Part shown: positions 11,627-23,177 of the stretch, one piece after another | Layout: each line of letters opens with the position of its first letter | Position numbering within the stretch: the first letter of the stretch is position 1 | Assembly (NCBI GenBank): GCA_003313425.1 | Contig: NHZP01000033.1 | Span: forward strand, 62,001 to 126,000 | DNA: 64,000 nucleotides | Source of the DNA: Pseudopyrenochaeta lycopersici | Lineage: Eukaryota; Ascomycota; Dothideomycetes; Pleosporales; Pseudopyrenochaetaceae | Reading direction: 5' to 3' | Notes under the pieces: model-generated | What the model was told of the DNA's origin: nothing | The model's input: only the letters and a program-made list of their open reading frames with translations | Database searches by the model: none | Position numbers and translations under genes: made by a program

Positions 11627-12405
11627 TGACCCCGTCGTGTCTCTCCAGCATAAGGAAGAATTTTATCTCCAAATCCTCACGAATTTACGGCAATGTGTGT
11701 TCAGGCGTTTCTGAACGCACGGTTCAGCGAATTTTACGCCCTCGACTCTAATCGAGATTTGGAACAGTGTATGAGTACGAGACTTGGTGAATCTTGAGTG
11801 GACAGTTAATGGACGGATTGTACATTTTGTATATGTTTACGATTTTCATGACTTGCCTTCAGCAATACGTCTAGGGTCAAAGTGCGACAGTAAGATGTTG
11901 ATGGCGCACCATCTCGAAATCGAATATTGCTTACTTCAAAAATCCGTGTTTCTTCATGAGCTGCCGGAACCTGATCCATATGCATTGCTGCTGTTCAGAC
12001 TATGTCAATGCTACATAGTGTCTCCACAGCGAATACTGTGCGAGTGCAGATGAAGGCCCACCTACGGAATACGATTGATTGGCGGTCACATTGATGCAAG
12101 GAGGGAATGCTCGTTTTGTGAGTCCAGTTTTTAATAGAAAAGGAGACACAATAGTGTAAGTTACTGAAATAAGAATCTCATCAACTCCAAGTCAGTCTGG
12201 CTAAGCTAGACGTTGTCATGAGGCTTTGCGATTTCAGGGTGAACAGTGGAGACGAAGGGTTGGGGGAAATACTGGTGTACACATCGAACTTCGAGAAGAC
12301 GCTTGTTTAGAGGGCATAATGCTGCTCAAATGATACAACCCTAGCGCCCATGAACGACAAGTCTTTCTGCGGCGCTCCTAATCTTATCTACATAAGAGTA
12401 GAACC
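11627..12405. other. Intergenic, convergent 3' region
   Basis: 779 bp between the regulator stop and the 3' end of the OPT pseudogene. I see no gene or RNA here. Confidence 0.6.
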
Positions 12406-14111
12406 CTAGCCGGTGCCGCAATAATCCGCGTATCGTTTCGAACTCGACTTTGGATTTCCCCACCAAGTTGGAAAGTCAACGTCGTGCCCCGATCCTCCAA
12501 ACACGACAAACGTCAAAATGAACATCATGACCTTGGCGCCTGCATCGAAACCGCCACCGAGAATATAGTTATACTTTCCAAACCAGGCCGGATGCCGCAG
12601 GCGCATCCACCACTGCGACCACAAACCTGTAGCGATCTGTGACCAGATGACGGATGTTGTACCGACAGTAGTAAGATATGCGTTGTGGAAGACGACGGGT
12701 GAGACGAGCTTCTTTACGTCCCAGCCATAGATTGTTTTCCAGCGGCGAGAGATGAGCCAATAAATCACGGGAATAGCTGCGCCGATAAGAATAGAGAGAG
12801 GAATCCAACCATAGCCGTTCGGGCCAAAACCGTATATGTACTTTGCAAGAGACCAAGTAACTGCGGTGGTGTTGAGTGATTGGATTTTCTGGCCGCTCCA
12901 AACTTGATTGCCAATGGGGTCGAGCAAAATGGCTCGACGATGATTGACGATCGAGTCCATGATCACATAATTAAGTGCAGTGCCAAGCAGACTGCCATAT
13001 GTCTGCAACATGAACATGGTCCGCCAAGGAATCTTGAGGTACTGAGCCATTTTGAGGTCAGTCGCTAAGAATACTGAAAGCACTGTGACCTCGTGGCTGA
13101 ACATGGAAAAATACAGGTTTCCCACGGGCTTCCCGGGTTGCAAGACGCCACAAAGCATTTTCGATAGATTGTTGGTGGAGATGCTGGTTCCAAGGAGACC
13201 GTACAGACACAAGGAGAAGGGAGCGATTACGCAGCCGAGTAATATAGCGACAATGTACGCCCAAGGGTCAAGAGTCGTGTCCCCAGCATAAATTGCTCCG
13301 AGACCGAGGAAGAAACCCATAATTAGTACTGTGAAGTACCACCACATGGGGTACATCCTTGTAGTTTTGCTCCATGATCTTGTAGTGCGGGTCAGTCTGC
13401 TCTTTCTTGTAGGCTTGGACAAGCGCCTTTTTTATCTTCGGACCATGAAAAAGACCAATATGGGTTAGCAGCCCGCCAATTGCAGCCATGGCGGCCATGT
13501 TAGCCCAGACATTAGTAGCGGTCAGCCGTGGCAGACCATGAATGGCGAGCTGTTCGGTGTCTAGGATGGCGGCTCTGCCGAAGACTGCATTTTGATTATA
13601 AACCTTCCCAGTCTTTGCGTCAAACATGGCTGTCGACATGAACGGGTACTTCTTCGCACCCCAGGCGCCACCATAATACAGAGCGAAGCACATTGTGTAG
13701 GAAATGACAATGCCAGCCCAGGCATTTGCTTGTTGTATGGTGGAAGTGCCATGTACCTACTGGTAATGTACTGCCAGTCAAATGAGAAATTAAATAACCC
13801 CTGACCTTCATTTGAAGAAATACCGCCGAAGATGGTCATAAGTATCTTCCGCGTCGGCGGTTTGGCCTTTTGAGAAGCGAGGCATGGTATCGATCTAGTG
13901 GTGGATCAGCATATCTTCTCCTTCTGATGAGTAGTTGAACAACACATACATGCCATTGAACCAGGGCCAGATGTAGGATGCGATCGCTATGAGACTCCTC
14001 AATGTCGACGGCGTTGATATCCTTAGAAGGTGTAATAGGCAGAAGGGCATTCTCCTCAACCAACACAGCTGCCTGTCCCTGCTGAATTTGCTTTGCACCG
14101 GTTGCATCCAT
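12406..14111 (-). pseudogene. Oligopeptide transporter (OPT family), decayed
   Basis: Strong OPT-family sequence runs from an N-terminal cytosolic tail (ATG 14111) to a natural C-terminus at TAG 12408-12406, but in broken frames. The tail (to about 13990) jumps directly to YIWPWFNG, with roughly 200 expected residues of early membrane segments absent and the frame changed. A normal 55 nt intron (13949-13895) follows and joins FNG-ISIPCLAS. A one-base loss near 13739-13740 separates YMALP from IQQANAWAGIV. A one-base gain near 13340-13354 separates NYKDVP from WWYFTVLIMGF. After that, over 300 residues of multi-pass membrane sequence are intact. About 550 codons remain. Living relatives move oligopeptides or glutathione across the plasma membrane; this copy should not make a full product. 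Confidence 0.85.
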
Positions 14112-15318
14112 TCTCGCTGAAGGATAGCGACGCAAAAGCGAGGTTTACAGTGAGGATAGTTTGAGGTTTGAGGTAATTACCCGCCGCTCAACATATATTG
14201 CAAGCTTTTGCAACCCTGAATCCTCGAGCTATCATGTTTTACAGACCAAAATCGAATTCGTTTCCATACCCACAAAAATTTTGCAACTTTCTCTACTCAT
14301 TGGTATTTGAGCCCCAGCCCTTACCGAGGGCATGTCAGCTTTGCCAGCAATAGGATCCATTATTGATCGACAAGGCGGGAGCCTGAATGCTACTTAGAGC
14401 ATAGTGGATCTGTCATGCCTATGGAAGGTAGCATGATGCAGGGTCGAAGTTTGCAACTATACTTGCCGACATAATGGTGAGCATAGCGAATATATCGCGA
14501 GGTTGACGCCATCGCTTGGCGGCATATGGTCGGGAATCCTAGGTCTCGATCCCGATTGCCTCATGGCCGCATATTCCTCTCATGGACTTCTTCCTCGTAA
14601 GTAGCTTTGCATTAATTCTGCATAATTGATGAGCTGGGCTGTATTATATGGGTGCCTTTGATCGCATATTATTGCCTATCAAGGTGAAATCGGCACAAGC
14701 CGTCACTCGAACGCTTACTTAACCTGCAATTCGACATGGTGTTACGCTTGTTAAGAACACGCGCCTTAGAAATCCTCATGGCCTTGAGTAAGAACTAAAA
14801 CATAGAAATTATCTTGGATACTTCTAGCCTACTATGGGTCTTGAATTAGGTTTCAATTTAATAGGCTCCAAAGGTCCAGAACCTCACTGCTGTTTTTGAT
14901 CAATGGTAAGATGCAAAATCACTTCAAGTTTAGCAAGGCATTCCATATCTTTTCCCCGTAGAGGCGTGCAATTTTGTTGTATTTACCATACGTTCTGCGG
15001 AAGATTATGTACTGCCGGCATAGTTGAATGAGCGATTCCATAAGAGGCAGCTCGTTGTTTTCCCAAGACCTTTGGCGCCATGATTGACGTCGCTTACGAC
15101 GTCACTCACTAAACACAAGTATACGTACAGATTATATATGGGAACTTTCGTGCTTGTATATGCATATCACGTACTCTATGCCTTTGCAATATTATACGGC
15201 CATAAAGACGCTTTACTCCAACGACTACGGTAATTTGTCCCCTAACATCCCAATTTTTGTGAAGAGGACTAACGACTCGGCTCTCGAATATCCCTAGCTA
15301 GGGTATGACTTACTCACA
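14112..15318. other. AT-rich intergenic region
   Basis: About 1.2 kb without a reading frame of note on either strand. It contains the palindrome at 15085-15104 and a TATA-like run near 15132-15140 upstream of the M14 gene. Confidence 0.6.
15085..15104. promoter_or_regulatory. CRE-type palindrome upstream of the M14 peptidase
   Basis: A perfect inverted repeat has arms TGACGTCG and CGACGTCA around the spacer CTTA. Each arm contains a TGACGT half-site of the kind bound by fungal CREB/ATF bZIP factors. It lies 215 bp upstream of the peptidase ATG, a typical promoter distance. Binding is inferred. Confidence 0.5.
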
Positions 15319-16954
15319 ATGCGTTTCACAAGTAACTCGGTATTGAATTTTCTTTCTCTTTTCTCAAGCCTCGCTGCAGGAGATCGTTATGCTAGTAACC
15401 AAAACCCAACAGTCATTGATACCCCTCTGGTCGCAGCAAATTTTCCAGATGTGGAGGATGTAAAGTTGCTATCACCGGCATTCACAGATCCAGGGAATGT
15501 TCCGTCAACATTTGAAAATGGTACTTCGGGACCAACACCTCAGAGCCTCTTAGGTACGTGTCTCCCACATAATTTTGCTCTTCGCTGACCGCTAATGCAT
15601 AGAGAACTTTATGAAAGATCTCTCAAGGCGTAATAGTTGGATTCGTTACAATGACAAGCTGGAATCTGAAGAAGGCCGGGTAATACCATACGTCACAATA
15701 TCGAACGGGAAGAAGGATGGCAAGAAGCTGCGAATCTGGATTCAAGGGGGCCAGCACGGGGATGAACCAGCCGGAGACCAAGGTGTTCTCGCCTTCCTAG
15801 GGAAATTTGCACATGATCCTCAATGGACTTCGAAGGTGCTCGACAAAGCAGATTTGCTGGTTCTGCCGCGCTACAATGTCGATGGTGTGGCATATCTCCA
15901 GCGAGCGCTTGCATCAAACTACGATCCCAATCGTGACCATACAGTTTTGGAGCGCCAACAGACCCGAGCAATTAGATTGCTTCAATCTGAGTTCGATCCC
16001 CACATTTTCACGGATAACCACGAATATACTGGCGTTAATCCAGTTGCTCAGAGATACATTCGCGCTCAAGACCTTCTCGTCTCCGCAAACAAAAACCAAA
16101 ATGTCAATAAAGACATTCGAACATTGAATGAAGCCTTTGTAAAGGACATATTTTCCGCTGCTGAAGCAAAGGGCCTCCGTGTGGCACCATACTTCACCAC
16201 GAGTGTTGCCAATGGTACGATCACCATCGAAGAGCCAGACGCACATGCTCAGGCGAACCACAAAGGCGCAGGCAACTATCAAGCCCTCACATTCCTCATC
16301 GAAACACGTGGGATCAGGCTGGCAAACCAGTATTTCCAGCGGCGGGTAGCATCTCAACTGATTACACTGGAGACGATTCTCACTAAAGCGATCGACGAAT
16401 TTGACACCGTCTACAATACAATCGAAAATGGCCGCAAAGCCTTCATAGACAGCCAAGAGGCTATCGTAGTTGCTTATGAACAACAGGTTACGAACAAGAA
16501 TCTCACATTCATCAGCACAACGAATGGCACACTCGTCGACGTTCCCATTCGATCCAGGAACAGCGATCCTTACAATGTCACCTTGCGTCGGCCTCGTCCG
16601 AAGGCTTATGTCTTCTCCCGCGCCTGGGTCGATATTGTTGACCGCCTCAAAGTTCTTGGGGTTAAGGTTGATGTTCTTAAGGAGGATTTCGTTGGCACGG
16701 TGGAAGCCCTTGTTGTTCAGACCGCTGATATTGCTGAGACAAAATTTGAAGGCATCGCAGGAACTACCGTGACTACAAATGTCACAGAACGAGCTGTAAC
16801 AATTCCAGCAGGAGGTTTCTACGTGGACACGAGGCAGAAGAATGCTGGTTATGCGTTTGTGCTATTAGAGCCAGAGGGCGAGGCGAGTTTAGCGTATTAC
16901 AACAAGATCCCCTTAGAAAAGGGCGATGAATATCCTATATTTAGAGTCTTGTAA
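15319..16954 (+). CDS. Secreted M14-family metallocarboxypeptidase-like protein
   Basis: Two exons (15319-15553, 15603-16954) with a 49 nt intron (SLL-ENFMKDL) encode 528 aa. Residues 1-20 form a signal peptide (SVLNFLSLFSSLAAG). The peptidase domain covers about 80-340 and shows the zinc motif QHGDE (His130, Glu133), the RYNVDG segment, DNHEYT (His218) and the catalytic-type Glu312 in LIETRG. A second, beta-rich domain of about 180 residues follows, consistent with extracellular M14-like proteins of fungi. Several N-x-S/T sites fit secretion. Likely substrate is peptides in the medium or wall. It sits alone between AT-rich stretches; no partner gene is evident. Confidence 0.85.
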
Positions 16955-17663
16955 ATATATTGGCTGCTTTCTGGGAGATTCTAGTGTTCTAGTTACCTTT
17001 TCGGTCAATTGTAGTGCATAGTAAACATGTATTGCCTTCAAGCGGTTAGAGCATGAATATTTTATCCTTGCCTAGTGAATGAATTCAGATTGACATTTTT
17101 CCCAGACAGCCACAATCTGTAGGATGTGTTCACTAGAACCTAATCTTTTCTATAGTAATAATATTGTTGCACGCAGACAAATAGTCTACAGCAGGATGTA
17201 ATAGTACACTTGCAAAATGAAAGATGGTATACCTGAATAAGCTTTTCGTCTTTACGGGTCAATTCAGACTCCAATCGCGACCCAGCTTCTATACCTAAAA
17301 TATCTTCATCTCCCTTGATTAAAATCTGACTACTTTCCTTTAGAGCTTAAGTGCCAAGTCCAACTTTCTTATTTCGAAGTTTTCAAAACCTCCGCTGAAA
17401 CTCCAACTACCTACTCCCTTTAGCCAACTTTTATCTATAGAGATAATTTACTAATACTTTTGAGTTTGTAATATTATTTTCTAGATGTTATATAACATAC
17501 TAGAAGTTTAGTAAAGTCTGATGAAGGACATGGAATGGCAAGTCTTAAATCTCTTAAGCGCCGCCTCTTCTTAAATTGGAGTTTTAATTAGAGGTCTATT
17601 GTCAATTATTCTCTGGCTGTAAAGCTACTTCTATTTAGTGAACCACTAAACCATAAAGACGTG
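16955..17663. other. AT-rich intergenic stretch
   Basis: About 700 bp rich in A, T and TpA steps with no reading frame. It looks like old decayed sequence, possibly altered by repeat-induced point mutation, though I see no recognisable transposon. Confidence 0.5.
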
Positions 17664-18268
17664 TTAAGTATATTGATACAAGAGTGCACGGGTACCGTGA
17701 CTCTTTCTGAATTGCGTCCAAGCCATATAGTCTTCCAATATCGGTCTGTACTTGATCCGCTTAGTTACGATAGACAATCTGCATTGACTGATTGGAATTG
17801 AACTCTGGCTCTCTTCACCTGTGTGAGAGGCATAATATAGTCTAGTATTGACTGATCGGGGTGGTAATGAGGGCGGGGATGCGTTTCGAGGAAGTGCGTC
17901 CATGTATTGGTCAGCTACATGTCGGGTTGTCTGCAAGTGAAATATAGCTGGATTGACGATTGAACTGGCGACGAGTAGAGCTTGAATATGTATGGGAAAA
18001 TGCCAGCACATGGCACATAGCGTTTCTAGCAACATTTCTAGAGACATCAGAGATATTGAAACGGCGGTCTCCACGTGCACAAGCCTGAAATCAGGCGCCA
18101 GTCGAAGCAATCTATGCAGGTAGGTGGTCGACATTGCTGAAAAGCTGCTGATATCAGATGACTTGTCATTGAGACGTACTGATCAATTCCGAGATCCCCG
18201 CTTCCTATTAGGGATTCTACGAGACCCGTTCCTATCTTCTTTTCAAATTTTCGCCAACTCTGAGCCAT
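17664..18268 (-). CDS. Possible small orphan gene, unrecognised
   Basis: A speculative two-exon model: exon 1 from ATG 18268 to about 18180 (MAQSWRKFEKKIGTG), then a GTACGT donor and a 41 nt intron ending ATCAG near 18139, then an open frame of about 158 residues to a stop at 17664. The joined product would be near 188 aa. I recognise no domain. It is weakly basic and partly hydrophobic in the middle (VSISLMSLEML). The surrounding sequence is AT-rich and gene-poor, so chance openness is a real alternative. Confidence 0.2.
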
Positions 18269-18782
18269 AATGTAAGCAAGCTTTCCCCTGGCATGAATGA
18301 TTCCTTTAATTATCGCGTAGATTCTTGTTGAATCCCATCTTCGTATTTATCCGTGTTGAGACTGTACAACATTCTCGCTTTACCCGTCAGACGCTCGGCC
18401 GTCATCATGCCATATTGCCCACTTAGACCACCAGGCTAGGGCAGCACATAACATGGTCCATTCGGATATAAGCTTTTCAGATCCGTGCATATATCGCGCA
18501 TGCGGGATTAAGCCCTTGATGTGATCTGAAACGGATTGCTACACCGAATTTAAGAAGCCCTTGTCAAATCGTACGTTTTGTGGTGACATAGGGCGTCCTT
18601 GCCTGACGACCTCGGCATGGGTTCGTCGAGCTTCGGTCCAAGCGCGGGGTAAAATGCCAAACAACACTGGATTTAATTCCACAGGACGTATGTTCATAAA
18701 GAAAAGTGCGACGATTATCTTTTCAAATTCTCCCTCTCATTCTATAGTTTCAAAATAGCTTAGAAATTTCCACGAACCATTC
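18269..18782. other. Intergenic
   Basis: 514 bp upstream of the GST-like gene with no gene seen. It presumably holds that gene's promoter. Confidence 0.5.
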
Positions 18783-20265
18783 ATGATGCCACCTAATGAC
18801 CATCCGCCTGTGATACTTTTCGGCTATGATTGTAGGCCATTTCTCCATTCCTGATTGATTTACATGCTTATGTGAAAGCTTTTCAAAGTATAGCCATGCG
18901 CTAATATTCATACAGCCAGTCCGTTCACGAATAAGGTCAGATTGGCGTTGCAGGTAAAGCAGGTACCGTTCTGTACGTTGTAGTCTTTATAATTATCCTC
19001 TGATTCTTCCTTTTAACACAACACACTATTTTCGGGACGTAATATGGATTCTGCGGTTTTTTTTGTTTTTTGTTATTTGTTTCGTCATTTCAGGCTGATG
19101 CCACATCCTTATACTATGCCATCCTCAATTGTCCTCATCCAAAAACCCATCATTCATTTCTTTGGTCTCATAATGAAAAAGGTCTACACTTCGACTGACA
19201 TGCAATGAAGCATACGTTTCCGTACCCTCGATGCTTCCGCGCCCTCTCCTGACCTCTACATTTGCGCTCCACTATCGCAAAATCCCTGTCGTGGCCATTG
19301 GTCGGGAAATATACTGTGACACTTCGCTCATCATCGAAGCGCTGGAGCATTATTTCCCTACTAGCGAAGGCTGGGGGAGTGTATACCCGAAATTCGAGGG
19401 CCTAGATGAGTGGACGTACAAGGGTCTCGTGAGAGGTTTTGCGAGCTTTTGGACTGATGTAAGATGGGTTTTCTATGGAAATAAGCTGAGGAGGAGGCAT
19501 TAGAGTATATGCTGACCGTGTTGCTAGAAGCCTTTATTCCGCATAACAACCGGATTGATCCCCTCCAGCGTCTGGTCCTCGTCTTTTGGCACAGACCGTG
19601 CTCAACTAATTGGGCATAAACTTGACCCATCGAAACTCGAGGCCAAGATCCCTTATAATCTGTCAAACCTCGATTTACATCTCTCACTCCTTGAACCTAC
19701 ATTCACCTCCGGCACTTGGGCAATCCCAACGAAGACGCCCTCGTTAGCTGATATAAGCTTGTATTATCAGTTGAAGTGGGGTATTGACATTGCTGCCGGG
19801 AAAGGCATATACAACCTCAGTGCCGGTGGAGCGAGTGATACGGAGAATGATATTGCCGAGAAGGTTTTCAACAAAGAACGCTATCCAGGGCTGTGGAATT
19901 GGTTCCATACTTTCGAGTCTTATATTGAATCCCTTCCAAATATTGAGACAGCGGTTTCAAGTTCGGATAGCCGTTGGAAAGACGTTCTGCGCCAGACACC
20001 CTTGCTGAGTAACGAGAGACTGCTTGTACCGGCTCCTGTGGAGCAACACCCTTCCCTCGATGTTCAGAGGGGCCTCGTACCGGGTGTGAGTGTTAGCATT
20101 ACACCAGATGACATAGGGCGCGCTAATCCGACACTGGGTAAATTGGTGAAGCTTGGTGTTGAGGAGATTGTCATCACGCCGAACGAGAAGGCGGAACTAG
20201 ATGTCAGAATCCATTTCCCTCGACTTGGATTCATTGTCAAAGTCGTCGAGGGAAGTAGGCTATGA
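18783..20265 (+). CDS. Glutathione S-transferase-like protein
   Basis: Four exons (18783-18831, 18916-18972, 19211-19458, 19528-20265) encode 363 aa. The first two are small. They supply the start of the thioredoxin-like fold (PPVILFGYD-SSPFTNKVRLALQVKQVPF), which would be missed if only the long frames were read. Residues about 9-90 form the N-terminal GST domain, with CDTSLIIEALE as the glutathione-site-like segment. Residues about 120-250 are helical and GST-C-like, and a 100-residue C-terminal extension is unrecognised. The role is probably cytosolic conjugation or a non-catalytic relative. Intron 2 is 238 nt with a long T-run near 19057-19069 and an AAG acceptor, which is less common. 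Confidence 0.82.
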
Positions 20266-20982
20266 GACTCGAAAACTCTTTTATGTAATTCTAGATGCTT
20301 TATTTTTGGGACTTGCTTTCGGGTCCACCATGTACAGTATATCATGACGGATTGACATGTTCAATTCAAAACACTTTATGTTTTTCAAGTTTACTTGTGA
20401 AGTAATCTGTACCATAAGAAGCTATACTATACTGCAGGTGTTTTTCGGTTCTCGTTCTATCTTTCTCTCTTTCTCCACCCTGTACAATACCCGAGGAAGA
20501 TGGGCAGAGGCAAATTTATCTTTCTCTACGTTGCTGCTCAGCTCAGTGCCCTCCGCGCATGGTTGACCGAAATTCAGTAGTGGAGCGACGACAGTATTGC
20601 CACCTACCCTGCTTTCCAAGAAAGGTAGTGCAGACAATCGAGGCAAAGTGATGACCTTTTTACACTGCCGGGCTATGATGAGCATGATAAACCTAAAATG
20701 GTGGCGTGAGAATGAAGCGAAGTCGATGTATGCTGGCCTTGCATGGTAACGCAAACAACGAAGCAGCGAGGACTAGGAAACTTAGATTTGAGCAAGAAGA
20801 ATGATTGAAGCATGTTTTTGCTCTGGTATCGAAATCGTGAATAAGATCTACCATGATGTGGTAACGCCAAACTCCAGGAACCCGAGCTCGATCATTCGCG
20901 AAAACTCATCGTTAAATCTTGCAAGATGTCAACGAAACTCTCCCATAATGCAATCGATTTACAGCAGAATTATCCTGAAGAT
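20266..20982. other. Intergenic, convergent 3' region
   Basis: 717 bp between GST-like and RLP24 3' ends. Only short, composition-driven reading frames are present and none looks genic. Confidence 0.6.
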
Positions 20983-21657
20983 TTAATCGTCGACGTCCAT
21001 GGCCTCGACACCACCACCAACCTTCATCTTCAACTTCCTCTTGCTCTTGACCTTTGGCAGCGTCTCCTCAAGATCGCTATCCAGCTCGCTCTCCTCGGCC
21101 GCAAGCTCCTTCCTCCTAGCCGCAAGCTTCTCCTTGACTTTCTGGAGGTCAAGCTCCATGCCCTCTTGCTCCACCTCTTCCTTTGCCCATCTCTCGCTCG
21201 GCGGCAGCAGATGCTGGTTCTCCTCAACCAACTTCCTGTCCTCTTCCCTCTGCCTCTGCTTATTGCCACGCATACGCGCCTTGTAGAATGCTCGCTCCCT
21301 TCTCGCCCGGATCTCTGACACACGGGACATGGCTTTGAGAGTGGTTTGTACGAGATCGCGATTGTAGCGAACTGGAATATTGCGACGCTGGGCGAAGGTG
21401 AGGGTGCTGTCGACGGTCATTTCCTTGCCATGCGCGCGACGGAAGGATTTGGTCCAGGCGAGCTTTCGAGGGTTGCGCTTCATTTTGAAGTTCTTGTGGC
21501 ATTTGGATTTGCAGAAGCGGAAGGCTTTTGCATCGTTTCGGACTGCACCCAATTAGCGATCGAGTCGAATGCGCGGGACACGGGGTGGCATACTGAACGT
21601 GATACCCTTGGATGGGTACACAGGCGCCGAGCAGAAGTAGCACGTTTCGATTCTCAT
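20983..21657 (-). CDS. RLP24: Ribosome biogenesis protein RLP24
   Basis: Two exons (21657-21594, 21542-20983) with a 51 nt intron encode 207 aa, joining GITF-IRNDAKAF. The N-terminus carries the L24e zinc-binding fold with Cys6, Cys9 (CYFC) and Cys32, Cys36 (CKSKC), plus the conserved [20 protein letters not shown] segment. The C-terminal half is charged and helical, unlike ribosomal L24, and ends in an acidic/basic tail. RLP24 is a placeholder for L24 on pre-60S particles and recruits the AAA ATPase Drg1/Afg2 for its own release in the cytoplasm. It is divergent from TIM14 with 217 bp between starts. Confidence 0.93.
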
Positions 21658-21874
21658 CTTGTCGTCTATGCGCGGCCGTTTGCGCAGTCGTGTGGAGGTG
21701 GAGAGAGGTGGTTTTGCCCGCCGCCAAAAATCCTAGGTTTGGCCAAGATTTCGCGGCCCTGACCGCTTAGAGAGCAGCCAATCACAAGCCATCTCGTCCG
21801 CGGCTTCGTTTTTCTTTCCGAAGCCCGCAGCAACGACGCCGCCATTCCACTCTTCGCATCCTCATCCTAGCCAC
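21658..21874. promoter_or_regulatory. Shared promoter of RLP24 and TIM14 with CCAAT box
   Basis: The 217 bp gap between two head-to-head genes contains CCAATCA at 21778-21784, a HAP-complex-type site placed about 97 bp from the TIM14 ATG and 121 bp from the RLP24 ATG. Co-regulation is inferred. Confidence 0.5.
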
Positions 21875-22441
21875 ATGTCAATACCGGTGCCTGCGTCGCA
21901 ACCTCCTCCTACCGCTCCGCAACAGCAGCAAGCCCCACAAGAGAAGAAGAACATGTCCGCTTGGGTTTGGGTTGTAGGCGCGGGCGCAGCTGCCTTCTTT
22001 GTATGTCTTCCAGTTTGCTTAGAAAGTTGAGACGAGGATGTAAAAGCCCGGGTGCAGTGGAGCAGGCTGGAGCTATCACGTGCAGTGTGTGCTGATGAAC
22101 ATTAAATAGGGTCGCGCGGCGCTTGTCGCATTAAGGAGATCAGGCGGCGGCGCTGGACCCTTGGGACGGAGTTTCTACAAGGGCGGCTTCGAGCCGAAGA
22201 TGACACGCAGAGAGGCTGCGTTGATACTGGAGATGCCGTATGTTTGCTATCAAAGCAATTATCCACAGGCAAGCCATGAAGCATTCTGACAACGAACAGT
22301 GAACGAGGTATCACCAAAGAACTTCTACGCAAGAAGCACCGATCGCTCATGCTTCTGAACCATCCCGATCGAGGCGGTAGCCCCTATCTAGCAACCAAGG
22401 TCAATGAGGCAAAGGAATTACTGGAAAAGGACGTAAAATAA
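21875..22441 (+). CDS. PAM18: Mitochondrial import motor J-protein TIM14/PAM18
   Basis: Three exons (21875-22000, 22110-22237, 22300-22441) encode 131 aa. A short Pro/Gln-rich N-terminus leads to a single membrane segment (about 29-45, [22 protein letters not shown]). A linker with [10 protein letters not shown] and the DnaJ domain follow, with HPD at residues 106-108 (NHPDRGGSP). This length and order are those of Pam18, which sits in the inner membrane and stimulates mtHsp70 ATPase in the matrix during TIM23-dependent import. Introns are 109 and 62 nt, GT-AG. The C-terminus ([12 protein letters not shown]) is family-typical. Confidence 0.95.
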
Positions 22442-23132
22442 ACACCGGCTCAATTGCTGGGCATGATGAGGTGTATCAAGAATTGTATTATAATATGGCT
22501 CGGTCCTGCTGCATGAGCATGGCGTTGGTTTGAATACACAAAGACTTTCAAAGCCTCTTTCGTAGACTGAGCAAGACACTGGGTCCTGACACGAGTCGTT
22601 TACCCCATCTCAAACACGGTCCTTCCAACCACACTCTACGGTTCTCTCTTCTAGGTACTGGAATCTCCTTCGCTGCTTCATATTCTTTGATTGAATCACT
22701 AAGGTTCATGGCATCACGGAGAGTAGCTTAAGTTACCAATGCGTTTCCGTTGGCCATGGATCATCTGAGTGTGGCGAGTATTTAAATGAGAGACAGAATT
22801 CCAGTTGAAAGGAGAGCACGCTTCCGAAGTATCCATACGATTCTCAACACCCGAGTCACAGCTCCGTTGAGTCTGCCAGCTACTTTGGCAGCCGCTATAT
22901 CGAATAGTTCATGGGTCTATTTCTCAATCGTCTTAAAAACTTTGAGCACTTGCTTGCATGGCCAGATGATAACGGTCCGATATCAAGAATGTGCGGTGTG
23001 AGCCATAAATTCTACAATTGGGTATTTCGTTGCCACACTCAACCGCAGTCACGCTAGTCATTTTCCAGCTCGGGGCGAGGGACACATAGACAGTCCGCCT
23101 GGTCTCACTATGCCTTTGTTCGCATTCATAAC
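22442..23132. other. Intergenic
   Basis: About 690 bp downstream of PAM18 with no gene seen. Confidence 0.5.
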
Positions 23133-23177
23133 TTGTCTAAGCTATCCACAAATCTGCAAACATCTCTCAAGCCTGCC

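Noticed and set aside
13340..13745. Treating the OPT frame breaks as introns
   Set aside because: The intervals with GT...AG would be under 35 nt and would remove conserved residues such as SRYMALP.
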